Positions 32,229-39,873 of a stretch of DNA of 47,571 nucleotides are shown here, piece by piece (positions within the stretch are counted from its first letter, which is position 1; each line of letters starts with the position of its first letter). Below the pieces are notes generated by a model. The model was given only the letters and a program-made list of their open reading frames with translations. It was not told the DNA's origin and did not search any database. The position numbers and the translations under genes are program-made. Location: positions 1 through 47,571 of the forward strand of contig JAFPEE010000063.1 of the NCBI GenBank assembly GCA_017389705.1. The letters run 5' to 3'. The DNA is from Prevotella sp. (lineage in GTDB: Bacteria > Bacteroidota > Bacteroidia > Bacteroidales > Bacteroidaceae).

Positions 32229-34319
32229 TTAGATGATGATTTCACGCTTTTTCTCGATGGTCTTTGCCTTGCAGGGAATGGTGACCCATACGGTAGTGCC
32301 CTTGTCGATCTCGGACTGTATCTCGATGGTGCCGCCCATCTGGGTGATGAGCTCCTTGACTATAGGCAGGTCGAGGCCCGTGCCGCAGAGTTCCTCGTTC
32401 TTGTTGCGCACAAAGCGGTCGAAGACGCGAGGCAGGGTCTGCTCGTCGATGCCACGACCACTATCCTCTATACTGAAAGTAAGCTCGCCGTGGCGGTATT
32501 CATACTTGGCGCGGATGAAACCTTTTTCAGTATGGCTCACAGATTGGGAGCAGAGTTTTTCGATAATCTTGCCGAGGTATTCCTGGTCTACATGCACCAC
32601 GAGGTGATTGTAGGGGTTCTCGATGATGGTCTTGACCTCGGGACTGACGCTGCTCCAGCCCATCTGGCAGTGACTCTCGAAAATCATTGCAAAGTCGACA
32701 TCGGCCTTATTGTACTCTATCATGTTGGCATCGATGCGCGAGAGGAAGAGGATGTCGTTGACGAGTGCAAGCAGGGTGTTGGAGTTGCGCTTGATTTCCT
32801 CGACAAAGACGGTCTCGTCAGCCTCGTCGTGCTCCGACTCGAAGAGCTCGGCAAAACCTACCACGGTGTTCAGCGGGGTACGGATCTCATAGCTCATGTT
32901 GGTGAGGAACGACTGCTTGAGCAGCTCGGTCTCCTGGGCTTTCTTGGTCTCGACGGCAAGGCGGCGCTCGGTCTCTACCATGTCGGTCATGTTACGGCAG
33001 AGTCCGAAGTAGCGCACTACGTGTCCATCGGCGTCCTTCATGGGCACCATGTTGAACATCAGCCATATCTGACGGCCTTTCTTGTCGCGTATCTCGGTCT
33101 CGATGGTCTCGACGATGGGGCGTGACGTCAGGTGGTCCATGCGGTTGAGCACGCTGGAGACGACACGGCGGAAGCGCGGTGTGGCCAGTCGGATGCAGCG
33201 CAGCTGCGAGAACTTGAGCTGCGTCTCGCTGATGTTGCCTGAGACCTCGAAGGTATAGGACTTCGGATGGTAGTTCACCAGACGCACATCGCTGACGCGC
33301 AGGGCGTAGTTGATGTTGGTGATATAGTTCTGAATGTCGTCGTTGACCTTGCGCAGCATATTGATACTCTCCTTCTGGCGGTGGTACGACTCTACCATCT
33401 CGGTGATGTTGCGGCCTGCCATGTAGAAGCCTTCAAGTTCACCCTCCTCGTTGCGGATGGGGTTGATGGTTGACTCGTAGTACATCTTGCCTGCCAATCC
33501 TAACTCTTTGGTACGATAGATTTCGTCCTGGTAATCTTTGAAGTCGATGATTGACGAGGTGCGTGTGTTCTCCAGGGTAGCCACTTCGAGGTTGTTGAGG
33601 AAGGGGTTGTTTTTGAGCAGGAACTGCTGCTCCTGGAGCACCATTGCACGGTTAGGGATATTGAACGACTGGCAGGCCTTTTCGTTGATGTCGGTCAGCA
33701 CACCGTTACTGTCGTAGTAGAGCATGTCGACAAGAGAGGTGTTGAACACGGTATGGTAGCGGATGAGCAACTGGTTCACATTGCGCTGCCTCATACGCTC
33801 CTCGGTGACATCCTGCTGGATGCCCAGCAGGCGGGCTGCCTTTCCTTGCTGGTCGTGGCTGACGACGGAGAGTTTGACTTCGTAGTAGCGTATGTCGTCT
33901 TTATCCTTGGCATTGCTCTTGAGCTCGGCGGAAGAGGTGGTGCGACGACCCTCACAGATGTCGAAGATATCCTTGCGCATCAACTCGAAATCGTCGCGGT
34001 CGTATAACTCGGAGAAGGTGACGGGATTATACTCCTGATCGTACTCACCGATATCAGTAAGGGTGATATAGTGGCGGCTGGCAACGTCGTAGAGCCACAG
34101 CCGTCGGTTACCAGTCTTCAGTACCAGAGCCAGGCGTTCGTTAAGTCTTTGGATCTGTGACTTGGTATCCTGCTCGAGGAGAATATAGAGTCGGTTATAG
34201 AACAAAAGGACGAAAACGCTAATGAGAAAAGCAGCCATCACATACACTACGATATGCTCTGCGTTGAAGGCCTGCATCACCATATCCGGCATAGCTGCTA
34301 AGATCATATGTTGATTCAT
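32229..34319 (-). CDS. PAS-domain sensor protein with a degenerate histidine-kinase core
   Basis: A 696-residue paralogue of the downstream sensor kinase. An N-terminal helix (about 25-42, VVYVMAAFLISVFVLLFY) is followed by PAS-like domains (YHTVFNTSLVDMLYYDSNGVLTDINEKA; GFYMAGRNITEM; RYFGLCRNMTDM) and a kinase core. At the H-box it reads FLTNMSYEIRTPLNTVVGF: Tyr477 replaces the phospho-acceptor His. The N-box is also eroded (EKLCSQSVSHTEKG in place of the Asn-Ala pair), and the last glycine box reads GTGLDLPIVK. The DSGRGID box is kept. It is therefore unlikely to autophosphorylate on His and may act as a regulatory partner. It is the first gene of the minus-strand unit, behind the promoter at 34363-34394. 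Confidence 0.9.
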   Translation of the reverse strand: MNQHMILAAMPDMVMQAFNAEHIVVYVMAAFLISVFVLLFYNRLYILLEQDTKSQIQRLNERLALVLKTGNRRLWLYDVASRHYITLTDIGEYDQEYNPVTFSELYDRDDFELMRKDIFDICEGRRTTSSAELKSNAKDKDDIRYYEVKLSVVSHDQQGKAARLLGIQQDVTEERMRQRNVNQLLIRYHTVFNTSLVDMLYYDSNGVLTDINEKACQSFNIPNRAMVLQEQQFLLKNNPFLNNLEVATLENTRTSSIIDFKDYQDEIYRTKELGLAGKMYYESTINPIRNEEGELEGFYMAGRNITEMVESYHRQKESINMLRKVNDDIQNYITNINYALRVSDVRLVNYHPKSYTFEVSGNISETQLKFSQLRCIRLATPRFRRVVSSVLNRMDHLTSRPIVETIETEIRDKKGRQIWLMFNMVPMKDADGHVVRYFGLCRNMTDMVETERRLAVETKKAQETELLKQSFLTNMSYEIRTPLNTVVGFAELFESEHDEADETVFVEEIKRNSNTLLALVNDILFLSRIDANMIEYNKADVDFAMIFESHCQMGWSSVSPEVKTIIENPYNHLVVHVDQEYLGKIIEKLCSQSVSHTEKGFIRAKYEYRHGELTFSIEDSGRGIDEQTLPRVFDRFVRNKNEELCGTGLDLPIVKELITQMGGTIEIQSEIDKGTTVWVTIPCKAKTIEKKREIII

Positions 34320-34362
34320 AGAATAAGGTTTCTTTTTATTGGATAATAGCCATTATTGCCCA

Positions 34363-34394
34363 CAAAGTTAGGTAAAATTTGCACATTCTCCAAA
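34363..34394 (-). promoter_or_regulatory. Promoter of the two sensor-kinase genes (minus strand)
   Basis: Read on the minus strand, TTTG (34394-34391) and TAACTTTG (34370-34363) are separated by 20 bases. It drives transcription away from frr, so the interval to 34470 holds two divergent promoters. Confidence 0.7.
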
Positions 34395-34410
34395 TTTTTT
34401 TGAATTTTAT

Positions 34411-34441
34411 TTTGTATTTTGCCCACTTATTCGTAACTTTG
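34411..34441 (+). promoter_or_regulatory. Promoter of frr-rsgA
   Basis: TTTG (34411-34414), 19-base spacer and TAACTTTG (34434-34441), 29 bases before the frr ATG. Confidence 0.75.
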
Positions 34442-34470
34442 TCGATAGAAAACCCAAAATATCAAGAATT

Positions 34471-35031
34471 ATGATAGATGTAAAAGAAACATTAGCCGCA
34501 GCTGAAGAGCGCATGGAGATGGCAGCAATGTTCCTGGAGGAAGAGCTGAACCGTGTGCGTGCAGGACGTGCCAACGTAGCCATCCTGAGCGGTGTGAGAG
34601 TAGAGTCGTACGGTCAGAAAGTACCCCTGAACCAAGTAGCTAACGTGTCGACACCCGATGCCAGAACCATTGCCATCAAGCCCTGGGACCGCAAGCAGAT
34701 CAAGGATATTGAGAAGGCTATCATGGACTCTGACGTGGGTATCACCCCAGAGAACAACGGTGAGATTATCCGTCTGGGTATCCCCCAGCCTACTGAGGAA
34801 CGCCGCCGCGACCTGGTAAAGCAGTGCAACAAGATTGCCGAGAAGGCCAAGGTGGAAGTGCGCAACGTACGTGGCGACATCAAGGACAAGCTGAAGAAAG
34901 CCATCAAAGACGGTCTGAGCGAGGACAACGAGAAGGATGCCGAGTTGGAGTTGCAGAAGCTTCACGACAAGTACATCAAGAAGTTGGATGAGCTGATGGA
35001 GGCCAAGAACAAGGAGATTATGACGGTTTAA
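34471..35031 (+). CDS. frr: Ribosome recycling factor
   Basis: A 186-residue protein, the normal length for RRF, which with EF-G splits post-termination ribosomes. Family motifs are LNRVRAGRANVAILSGVRVESYG, VPLNQVANVSTPDARTIAIKPWD, IEKAIMDSDVGITPENNGEIIRLGIPQPTEERRRDLVKQ and the C-terminal helix with ELQKLHDKYIKKLDEL. The start ATG 34471 gives the expected N-terminus. The rsgA ATG follows the stop codon with no gap, and both genes serve ribosome function. Confidence 0.98.
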   Translation: MIDVKETLAAAEERMEMAAMFLEEELNRVRAGRANVAILSGVRVESYGQKVPLNQVANVSTPDARTIAIKPWDRKQIKDIEKAIMDSDVGITPENNGEIIRLGIPQPTEERRRDLVKQCNKIAEKAKVEVRNVRGDIKDKLKKAIKDGLSEDNEKDAELELQKLHDKYIKKLDELMEAKNKEIMTV

Positions 35032-35991
35032 ATGCACGGCCTCGTCATTAAGAATACGGGCAGTTGGTACACCGTCCTTACGGACGATGGGCCAACTGTC
35101 GATTGTAAGATAAAAGGTAATTTCCGCCTGCGTGGCATACGGAGCACCAATCCCGTGGCTGTCGGCGACAGGGTGGAGATAGAGGTGAGCGGCGAGGGCG
35201 CAGAGACGAGAGGCTGGATTACCGACATCGAGGAGCGCCGCAACTACATCATCCGCAAGAGCATCAACCTGTCGAAGCAGAGCCACATCATTGCCGCCAA
35301 CGTAGACCAGGCCCTACTGGTGGTGACGGTGGTGAAGCCTGAGACGTCGACAACCTTCATAGACCGCTTCCTGGCCTCGGCAGAGGCCTACCGGGTACCC
35401 GTCATTCTGGCATTCAACAAGAGCGACCTACTGGGAGAGGACGAGTTGCGCTACCAGCAGATGATGATGAACCTCTACGAGACGGTAGGTTACGAGTGTC
35501 ATGCCATCTCGGCTACCACAGGCGACGGTGTGGAGGCGCTGCTGCCCTTGCTGAAAGGGAAAATTACCCTACTGAGTGGCAACTCGGGAGTCGGCAAGTC
35601 AACACTCATCAACCGCATACTACCGCATGCCAACCTGAAGACCGCCGACATCAGCGACGCCCATCAGACAGGCATGCATACCACTACCTTCTCAGAGATG
35701 ATCAGCCTGTCGCCATCGGGGGACAACAGAGAGGCTTCCTGGCTCATCGACACCCCAGGCATCAAGGGCTTTGGCACTTTCGACATGGAGCGCGAGGAGC
35801 TGACCAGCTACTTCAAGGAGATTTTCGAGTTCTCCAAACAGTGCCGCTTCAGCGACTGCACACATACCCATGAACCAGGCTGTGCCGTACTCAAAGCCGT
35901 AGAAGAACACTACATAGCGCAAAGCCGCTACCAGTCGTACCTCTCCATGCTGGACGACAAGGAGGAGAACAAATACCGCGAAGCTTACTGA
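35032..35991 (+). CDS. rsgA: Ribosome small subunit-dependent GTPase A
   Basis: A 319-residue circularly permuted GTPase that assists late maturation of the 30S subunit. An OB-fold comes first (about 1-65). The permuted G motifs follow: NKSDLL (G4), then ISATTGDG (G5), [12 protein letters not shown] (G1, P-loop), and DTPGIKGFG (G3). The C-terminal zinc knuckle is [14 protein letters not shown]. The start at 35032 abuts the frr stop. The last codons form the 5' arm of a terminator hairpin whose loop contains the TGA stop. Confidence 0.97.
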   Translation: MHGLVIKNTGSWYTVLTDDGPTVDCKIKGNFRLRGIRSTNPVAVGDRVEIEVSGEGAETRGWITDIEERRNYIIRKSINLSKQSHIIAANVDQALLVVTVVKPETSTTFIDRFLASAEAYRVPVILAFNKSDLLGEDELRYQQMMMNLYETVGYECHAISATTGDGVEALLPLLKGKITLLSGNSGVGKSTLINRILPHANLKTADISDAHQTGMHTTTFSEMISLSPSGDNREASWLIDTPGIKGFGTFDMEREELTSYFKEIFEFSKQCRFSDCTHTHEPGCAVLKAVEEHYIAQSRYQSYLSMLDDKEENKYREAY

Positions 35992-36006
35992 AAGCTTCGC
36001 GGTATT
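35972..36006. terminator. Bidirectional terminator shared by rsgA and the convergent operon
   Basis: A perfect 15-bp stem, AATACCGCGAAGCTT (35972-35986) with its complement (35992-36006), encloses the 5-base loop ACTGA. The rsgA stop codon lies in the loop, and the minus-strand gene ends at 36011. One hairpin therefore serves both strands. T tracts are short on either side. Confidence 0.8.
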
Positions 36007-36010
36007 CATA

Positions 36011-36865
36011 TTAGCCTATCGTAATTGTATATTTGCTCATAAACGAGGCGCCTGGCAACAGGTGGTTCATGAGGGGCTTGTCTCTGAACTCACCATTGAA
36101 ACCGCGTGGATCGCCAATGCCGTACCAAGGCTCTATGCATACGAAGGGGGCATATTTGTCGAAGGGACTCCAGAAGGCACAGACGGGTGTCTTATAGTCG
36201 ACGGTGACAGCAGGCTCGCCATTGGTATCCATCAGCATGGCCCGGCGGGTCTGGCTCTTGTGAATCTTGACGCTGTCGTTGCGGAAAAAGTTATTGTTAA
36301 TCTCCAAGATACCCATATCGGACTCCAAGGGCACGTCCACCATGTCGTGAGAGCCATCGGCATAACTCTTCAGGGCATCCATGGGTTCCTCGTTGTCTAG
36401 CTTGATGATGCCATCCAACTTGCCACCAGGGACATTGAAAGCAGGGTGGCCTCCTATCTGGAAGTGAATCTCACAGGTGTCGGTATTCTCGACATGCCAG
36501 ATGACATGCACCTTGTTGCCTTCCAGACGATAGGTAATAGCCAGATTGAAGCGGTAGGGATAGACCTGCAGGGTCTCGTCGCTCTCGTGCAGGGCAAAGG
36601 TTACTTTCTCGTCAGTATGAGCGATGAGGGTAAACTCCTTGTCGCGTGCAAAGCCGTGGCGCGGCAGGTGATACTCCTTGCCGTCAACGCGATAGGTATT
36701 GTCGTTGACGCTGCATACCAGGGGGAAGAGGATGGGTGAATGGCGAGTCCACTCAGGACCTGCCTGCCACATGTACTCACGTCCCTCACTGTCTTTCACA
36801 CTTTGGAGCTCGGCTCCCACTTCAGCGACACGGATGGTCAGCTGTTCGTTCTTTAATTCTACCAT
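36011..36865 (-). CDS. Aldose 1-epimerase-like protein (LacX-type)
   Basis: A 284-residue cytoplasmic protein of the galactose-mutarotase superfamily, interconverting anomers of a sugar or sugar phosphate. It has AEVGAELQSVKDSEGREYMWQ, HSPILFPLVC, YHLPRHGFARDKEF with the conserved His-Gly-Phe-Ala-Arg, QIGGHPAFNVP with the catalytic-type His, and a late Glu-containing strand VCIEPWYGIGD. This matches the LacX-like subgroup common in Firmicutes and Bacteroidota. It is the last gene of the minus-strand operon that begins with the SPFH gene, and it ends 5 bases beyond the shared terminator stem. The substrate is not determinable. Confidence 0.92.
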   Translation of the reverse strand: MVELKNEQLTIRVAEVGAELQSVKDSEGREYMWQAGPEWTRHSPILFPLVCSVNDNTYRVDGKEYHLPRHGFARDKEFTLIAHTDEKVTFALHESDETLQVYPYRFNLAITYRLEGNKVHVIWHVENTDTCEIHFQIGGHPAFNVPGGKLDGIIKLDNEEPMDALKSYADGSHDMVDVPLESDMGILEINNNFFRNDSVKIHKSQTRRAMLMDTNGEPAVTVDYKTPVCAFWSPFDKYAPFVCIEPWYGIGDPRGFNGEFRDKPLMNHLLPGASFMSKYTITIG

Positions 36866-36874
36866 AGTCTTACT

Positions 36875-38083
36875 CTATTTGATTTGTTGTATCCATGTAA
36901 CCATTTCCTGCAGCACTTCTGGAGAAAAAGTCTCCTCTATGTCGCCATACTCTGCGGGCAGGCCTGTCGTAGCGTGCTGGAAGAGGTGATTCAATTCAGG
37001 GTATTCTTTAATCAGGTGTTGTTTATTGTCTGGCAGGCTGCGACGGATGGCGGGCAGATTCTGGCTGGCTACCACCTGACTGTCCTTGCTACCATTAAGG
37101 GCCATGACAGGGCAGGCTATGCGGGCTATGTCAGGCTGAGGATTATAGTCGATGAAGAAGTCAAGCCAAGGACTTTTCTGTCTGGCTACGTTGGCACGAA
37201 TCTGGGCAATGGTCAGGTACTTGCTACTCTCCGCATCGATGGCTTTGTTCTGTGCCAGCAGCAGGGTATCCCCCTGAACGCCCGGTCCTGCCAGGCTGAC
37301 AATGAAATCTACCTCGTCCTGAGCTCCCAGCATGAAAGCTATCATGCCTCCCTCGCTGTGACCCAGGATACCTACCTTGGAGAAACGTCCTGACTGGCGC
37401 AGCCAACGGATGCCTGCCTGGGCATCTTGGGCAAGGTCTTTTGTCGTGGCATTCTTTATCTCGCCACCCACTGACTGCCCTTCCCCACGGTCATCATAGC
37501 GCAGCGTAGCAATGCCATGACGTGCCAGATAGTCGGCAATGACGGCAAAGGGCTTATGTCCCATGATTTCTTCGTCACGGTTTTGCCTGCCACTACCCGT
37601 AACCATGAGCAACACCGTTTTGGCTTCGTTGGGGCATGCCAGCGTGCCTGCAAGGGTGGCTCCTGTCTGTTCGTTGATAAAGGTGACATCCTCCGTGTGG
37701 TAAGGGAAAGGAGGCTGAGGGTTCTGAGGACGCTGACGCAACAGCTGCCCCCGCTTGAGGGTAAGAGGCAAGGCACTCAGACCCTGGACAAAGGTTCCCC
37801 GCAGCTCGTCATTCACTAGACGGGCACCATAGAGTACCACCAACGAGGGAATCTTGACGAGGATAGAGTCTGCCGACAGGTAGGCCACTTGCCCGGCGAC
37901 CTCCTTGTTACCCTGGTCAGGACTGACGGCACGGCAGGTGCTGTCGTTGTCGATATGCAGCACAAAGCCCAGTTTCATCACACCTGTATTCAGCTCGCCA
38001 CTCCAAGTTCCGCTGATGTTCTGGGCTGTGGCGGTATAAAACGACCAGCAGATTGCCAATAATGCAAAAAATGCTTTCATCAT
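36875..38083 (-). CDS. Secreted alpha/beta hydrolase
   Basis: A 402-residue exported hydrolase. The signal peptide is MMKAFFALLAICWSFYTATAQ; the second Met at 38080 is an equally good start. An N-terminal beta-rich domain (about 22-130, ISGTWSGELNTGVMKLGFVL) precedes the alpha/beta fold. Visible elements are MVTGSGRQNRDEE, YDDRGEGQS, the nucleophile elbow GHSEGG, ALNGSKDSQV with the probable acid, and YPELNHLFQH with the catalytic His. This is the architecture of the Bacteroidota DUF3887/peptidase-S9-like exported esterases. Substrate is unknown, perhaps an acylated sugar or peptide. Its gene lies 5 bases after a small membrane-protein gene and 9 before the epimerase-like gene. Confidence 0.92.
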   Translation of the reverse strand: MMKAFFALLAICWSFYTATAQNISGTWSGELNTGVMKLGFVLHIDNDSTCRAVSPDQGNKEVAGQVAYLSADSILVKIPSLVVLYGARLVNDELRGTFVQGLSALPLTLKRGQLLRQRPQNPQPPFPYHTEDVTFINEQTGATLAGTLACPNEAKTVLLMVTGSGRQNRDEEIMGHKPFAVIADYLARHGIATLRYDDRGEGQSVGGEIKNATTKDLAQDAQAGIRWLRQSGRFSKVGILGHSEGGMIAFMLGAQDEVDFIVSLAGPGVQGDTLLLAQNKAIDAESSKYLTIAQIRANVARQKSPWLDFFIDYNPQPDIARIACPVMALNGSKDSQVVASQNLPAIRRSLPDNKQHLIKEYPELNHLFQHATTGLPAEYGDIEETFSPEVLQEMVTWIQQIK

Positions 38084-38088
38084 GGTAA

Positions 38089-38367
38089 CTATCCTTTAAA
38101 GAAGATAAATAGAATTGCCACTACGATCATGATTCCCACTGCAACAAGGCGATTCACGTTTTCTGATTTGAACTCCTTGAAATGGCAGAATTTATAGATT
38201 ATCAATGGCAACATCATAAAGACGCCAACATACATCAGATAACGTAACGTATCACTATCTTTGAAGCCATACGTTGTGTGATGCCAGGCCAGACCGCCTA
38301 TCATATATAAGATAAACAGTATGCCACCTGCAAAATTTAAATATGTAAGAAATTTCCTGAGTGTCAT
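38089..38367 (-). CDS. Small three-helix membrane protein
   Basis: From ATG 38367 the product has 92 residues and begins MTLRKFLTYLNFAGGILFIL. Three hydrophobic segments are visible (FAGGILFILYMIGGLAW; LMYVGVFMMLPLIIYKF; LVAVGIMIVVAILFIFF). A GTG at 38385 would add six residues and overlap the upstream stop as GTGA, so that start is possible too. No family is recognised. Confidence 0.7.
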   Translation of the reverse strand: MTLRKFLTYLNFAGGILFILYMIGGLAWHHTTYGFKDSDTLRYLMYVGVFMMLPLIIYKFCHFKEFKSENVNRLVAVGIMIVVAILFIFFKG

Positions 38368-38381
38368 TTTGACTTCTACAA

Positions 38382-38564
38382 TCACATAGGTGGAAGTTTA
38401 CGAATGGCTACGACGATAAGTGCTGAAAAGACAACACCGATGGTGACGGCAACAGCAAGAAACACCGTCAAACTGATGGCTTTGTTTACGAATAGCATGA
38501 CGAATAGCGCCAATAGAAAAAATTGGATGCCTGACAGTAATAAGAGGACTTTCTTCCTGTTCAT
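38382..38564 (-). CDS. Small two-helix membrane protein
   Basis: A 60-residue protein starting MNRKKVLLLLSGIQFFLLAL. It has two hydrophobic helices, separated by VNKAISL, and a short basic C-terminus (RKLPPM). Its ATG (38562-38564) overlaps the TGA of the ribbon-helix-helix gene as ATGA. The longer upstream frame is the shadow of that gene. Function unknown; the tight coupling suggests a shared role with the RHH and SPFH proteins. Confidence 0.65.
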   Translation of the reverse strand: MNRKKVLLLLSGIQFFLLALFVMLFVNKAISLTVFLAVAVTIGVVFSALIVVAIRKLPPM

Positions 38565-38755
38565 AATTCTTCTGGTTTGGGTTCTTGTTGTTTCTTTTTT
38601 GGCAGACGCTTGGCTTTGCGCAGAGCCTCGGTGATGATCCACTGGAGCTGGCCATTGGTGCTGCGGAACTCGTCCGCAGCCCAAGCCTCTATCGCGTCCA
38701 TCGTCTCAGCGTCAACGCGTAGGATAAAACTTTTGGTAGATTTCTTCTCGGCCAT
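38561..38755 (-). CDS. Ribbon-helix-helix (Arc-like) DNA-binding protein
   Basis: A 64-residue protein, MAEKKSTKSFILRVDAETMD followed by AIEAWAADEFRSTNGQLQWIITEALRKAK. The short strand SFILRVD and two helices fit the Arc/MetJ ribbon-helix-helix fold, here in the Arc-family form often found beside SPFH genes in Bacteroidota. The C-terminal tail is Lys/Pro-rich (KRLPKKKQQ). It probably acts as a dimeric transcription regulator, perhaps of its own operon. Nothing toxin-like is adjacent; the next gene encodes a small membrane protein. Confidence 0.8.
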   Translation of the reverse strand: MAEKKSTKSFILRVDAETMDAIEAWAADEFRSTNGQLQWIITEALRKAKRLPKKKQQEPKPEEL

Positions 38756-38797
38756 TAATTATGAATTATGCATTATGAATTATGCATTGTGCATTGT
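38756..38797. repeat. AT-rich ATGAATTATGCATT tandem repeat
   Basis: The 14-bp unit ATGAATTATGCATT is repeated head-to-tail at 38761-38774 and 38775-38788, with degenerate copies on each side. It fills the whole gap between the SPFH gene and the RHH gene. Similar AATTATG/ATGCATT repeats are scattered in Prevotella-type genomes; no function is known to me. Confidence 0.8.
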
Positions 38798-39763
38798 TTA
38801 ATGGTTCAAAGTACCAGTATTCACTACAGGCTGAGCACTTTCGTCACCACAGAGTACAACGAGCAGATTCGAGACCATTGCAGCTTTCTTGTCGTCGTCC
38901 AGCTCGACAATATTCTCGTTAGACAGCTTGTCGAGAGCCATCTTCACCATCGACACAGCACCTTCTACAATCTTCTCACGAGCCGTAATGATAGCCGAAG
39001 CCTGTTGGCGGCGCAACATTACAGCGGCAATCTCGGGAGCGTAAGCCAGATAGTTGATGCGAGCCTCTACCACCTCGATACCAGCCAGAGCCAGACGTTC
39101 GTCAAGCTTCTGCTCCAACTGCTCGTTAATCTCATCAGCACTGGAGCGCAAGGTTGGCTCATCGTCTTTGTTATCCTCATCGTCATAGGCATACTGGCCT
39201 GCCACCTGACGCAGGGCAGCATCGCTCTGCACACGCACAAAGGTCTCCAAGGCCTTCATCAGCCCCTTGGTGTCAGAACCTACGGTATTGGGAGCAGCAG
39301 CCATGGTCTGCGTATCGACCTCGAACATCGCCTTATAGGTATCCTTCAGCTTCCACACCAGCACCAGTCCAATCATGACTGGGTTACCCGTCTTGTCGTT
39401 CACCTTAATGGGTTCAGCATCCAGGTTGCGGGCACGAAGCGATACCTTCTTGGTGCCATAGAAAGGGTTTATCCAGTAGAAACCCGTCTCTGCAAAGGTG
39501 CCTGCGTACTTGCCAAACCAAGTAATGACACGGGCCTCGTTAGGCTCCAGCTGCAAGAAGCTGCACATGCAGACGATGTCTATCAATAACAGCAGAATGC
39601 TGCCTCCCAGAAGCCATCCCCCACAGGCGCCATCGCTCTCATCCAGACAGATAATGGCATATACAATACCCACAACAGAAGCAATAAACAATGCCAAAGT
39701 CACGAACAGCATCAAGAAACCATTCAGTACCACACCATTAAACTTAAACTCTTTTGTTTCCAT
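38798..39763 (-). CDS. SPFH/Band 7 domain membrane protein
   Basis: About 321 residues from METKEFKF; a Met two codons upstream (39769) is equivalent. Two membrane helices lie near the N-terminus (about 12-37, LNGFLMLFVTLALFIASVVGIVYAI; and 46-68, GWLLGGSILLLLIDIVCMCSF). The SPFH domain (about 70-300) follows, with LEPNEARVITWFGKYAGT, GFYWINPFYGTKKVSLR, a long helix with QLEQKLDERLALAGIEVVEARINYLAYAPEIAAVMLRRQQA, and a C-terminal oligomerisation region. Such proteins form membrane microdomain scaffolds. It is the first gene of a six-gene minus-strand operon, behind a promoter at 39799-39828. Confidence 0.93.
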   Translation of the reverse strand: METKEFKFNGVVLNGFLMLFVTLALFIASVVGIVYAIICLDESDGACGGWLLGGSILLLLIDIVCMCSFLQLEPNEARVITWFGKYAGTFAETGFYWINPFYGTKKVSLRARNLDAEPIKVNDKTGNPVMIGLVLVWKLKDTYKAMFEVDTQTMAAAPNTVGSDTKGLMKALETFVRVQSDAALRQVAGQYAYDDEDNKDDEPTLRSSADEINEQLEQKLDERLALAGIEVVEARINYLAYAPEIAAVMLRRQQASAIITAREKIVEGAVSMVKMALDKLSNENIVELDDDKKAAMVSNLLVVLCGDESAQPVVNTGTLNH

Positions 39764-39798
39764 AATCATACAGTTAAATTGATATCATTTTGATATTG

Positions 39799-39828
39799 CA
39801 AATATATATACTTCTTTTGAAATTACAA
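39799..39828 (-). promoter_or_regulatory. Promoter of the SPFH operon (minus strand)
   Basis: On the minus strand, TATATTTG (39806-39799) and TTG (39828-39826) are 19 bases apart. It is divergent from, and close to, the mnmA promoter. Confidence 0.6.
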
Positions 39829-39836
39829 TGGATTTA

Positions 39837-39868
39837 CTTGCACATTTAAGAATAATTAAGTATCTTTG
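39837..39868 (+). promoter_or_regulatory. Promoter of mnmA
   Basis: CTTG (39837-39840), 20-base spacer and TATCTTTG (39861-39868). Only five bases separate the -7 box from the ATG at 39874, so the transcript probably starts at or next to the start codon. Confidence 0.7.
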
Positions 39869-39873
39869 CACCC

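Noticed and set aside
31385-33125. Plus-strand frames of 211-270 residues opposite the sensor kinases
   Set aside because: Val/Leu/Glu/Asp-rich shadow products of the opposite strand; the sensor-kinase proteins show full domain structure.
34492-35286. Minus-strand frame of 264 residues over frr and rsgA
   Set aside because: Antisense shadow of two well-identified essential genes.
38561-38755. Antitoxin of a toxin-antitoxin pair
   Set aside because: The RHH protein is small and antitoxin-like in size, but the coupled neighbour is a membrane protein without toxin motifs, and the context is an SPFH operon.
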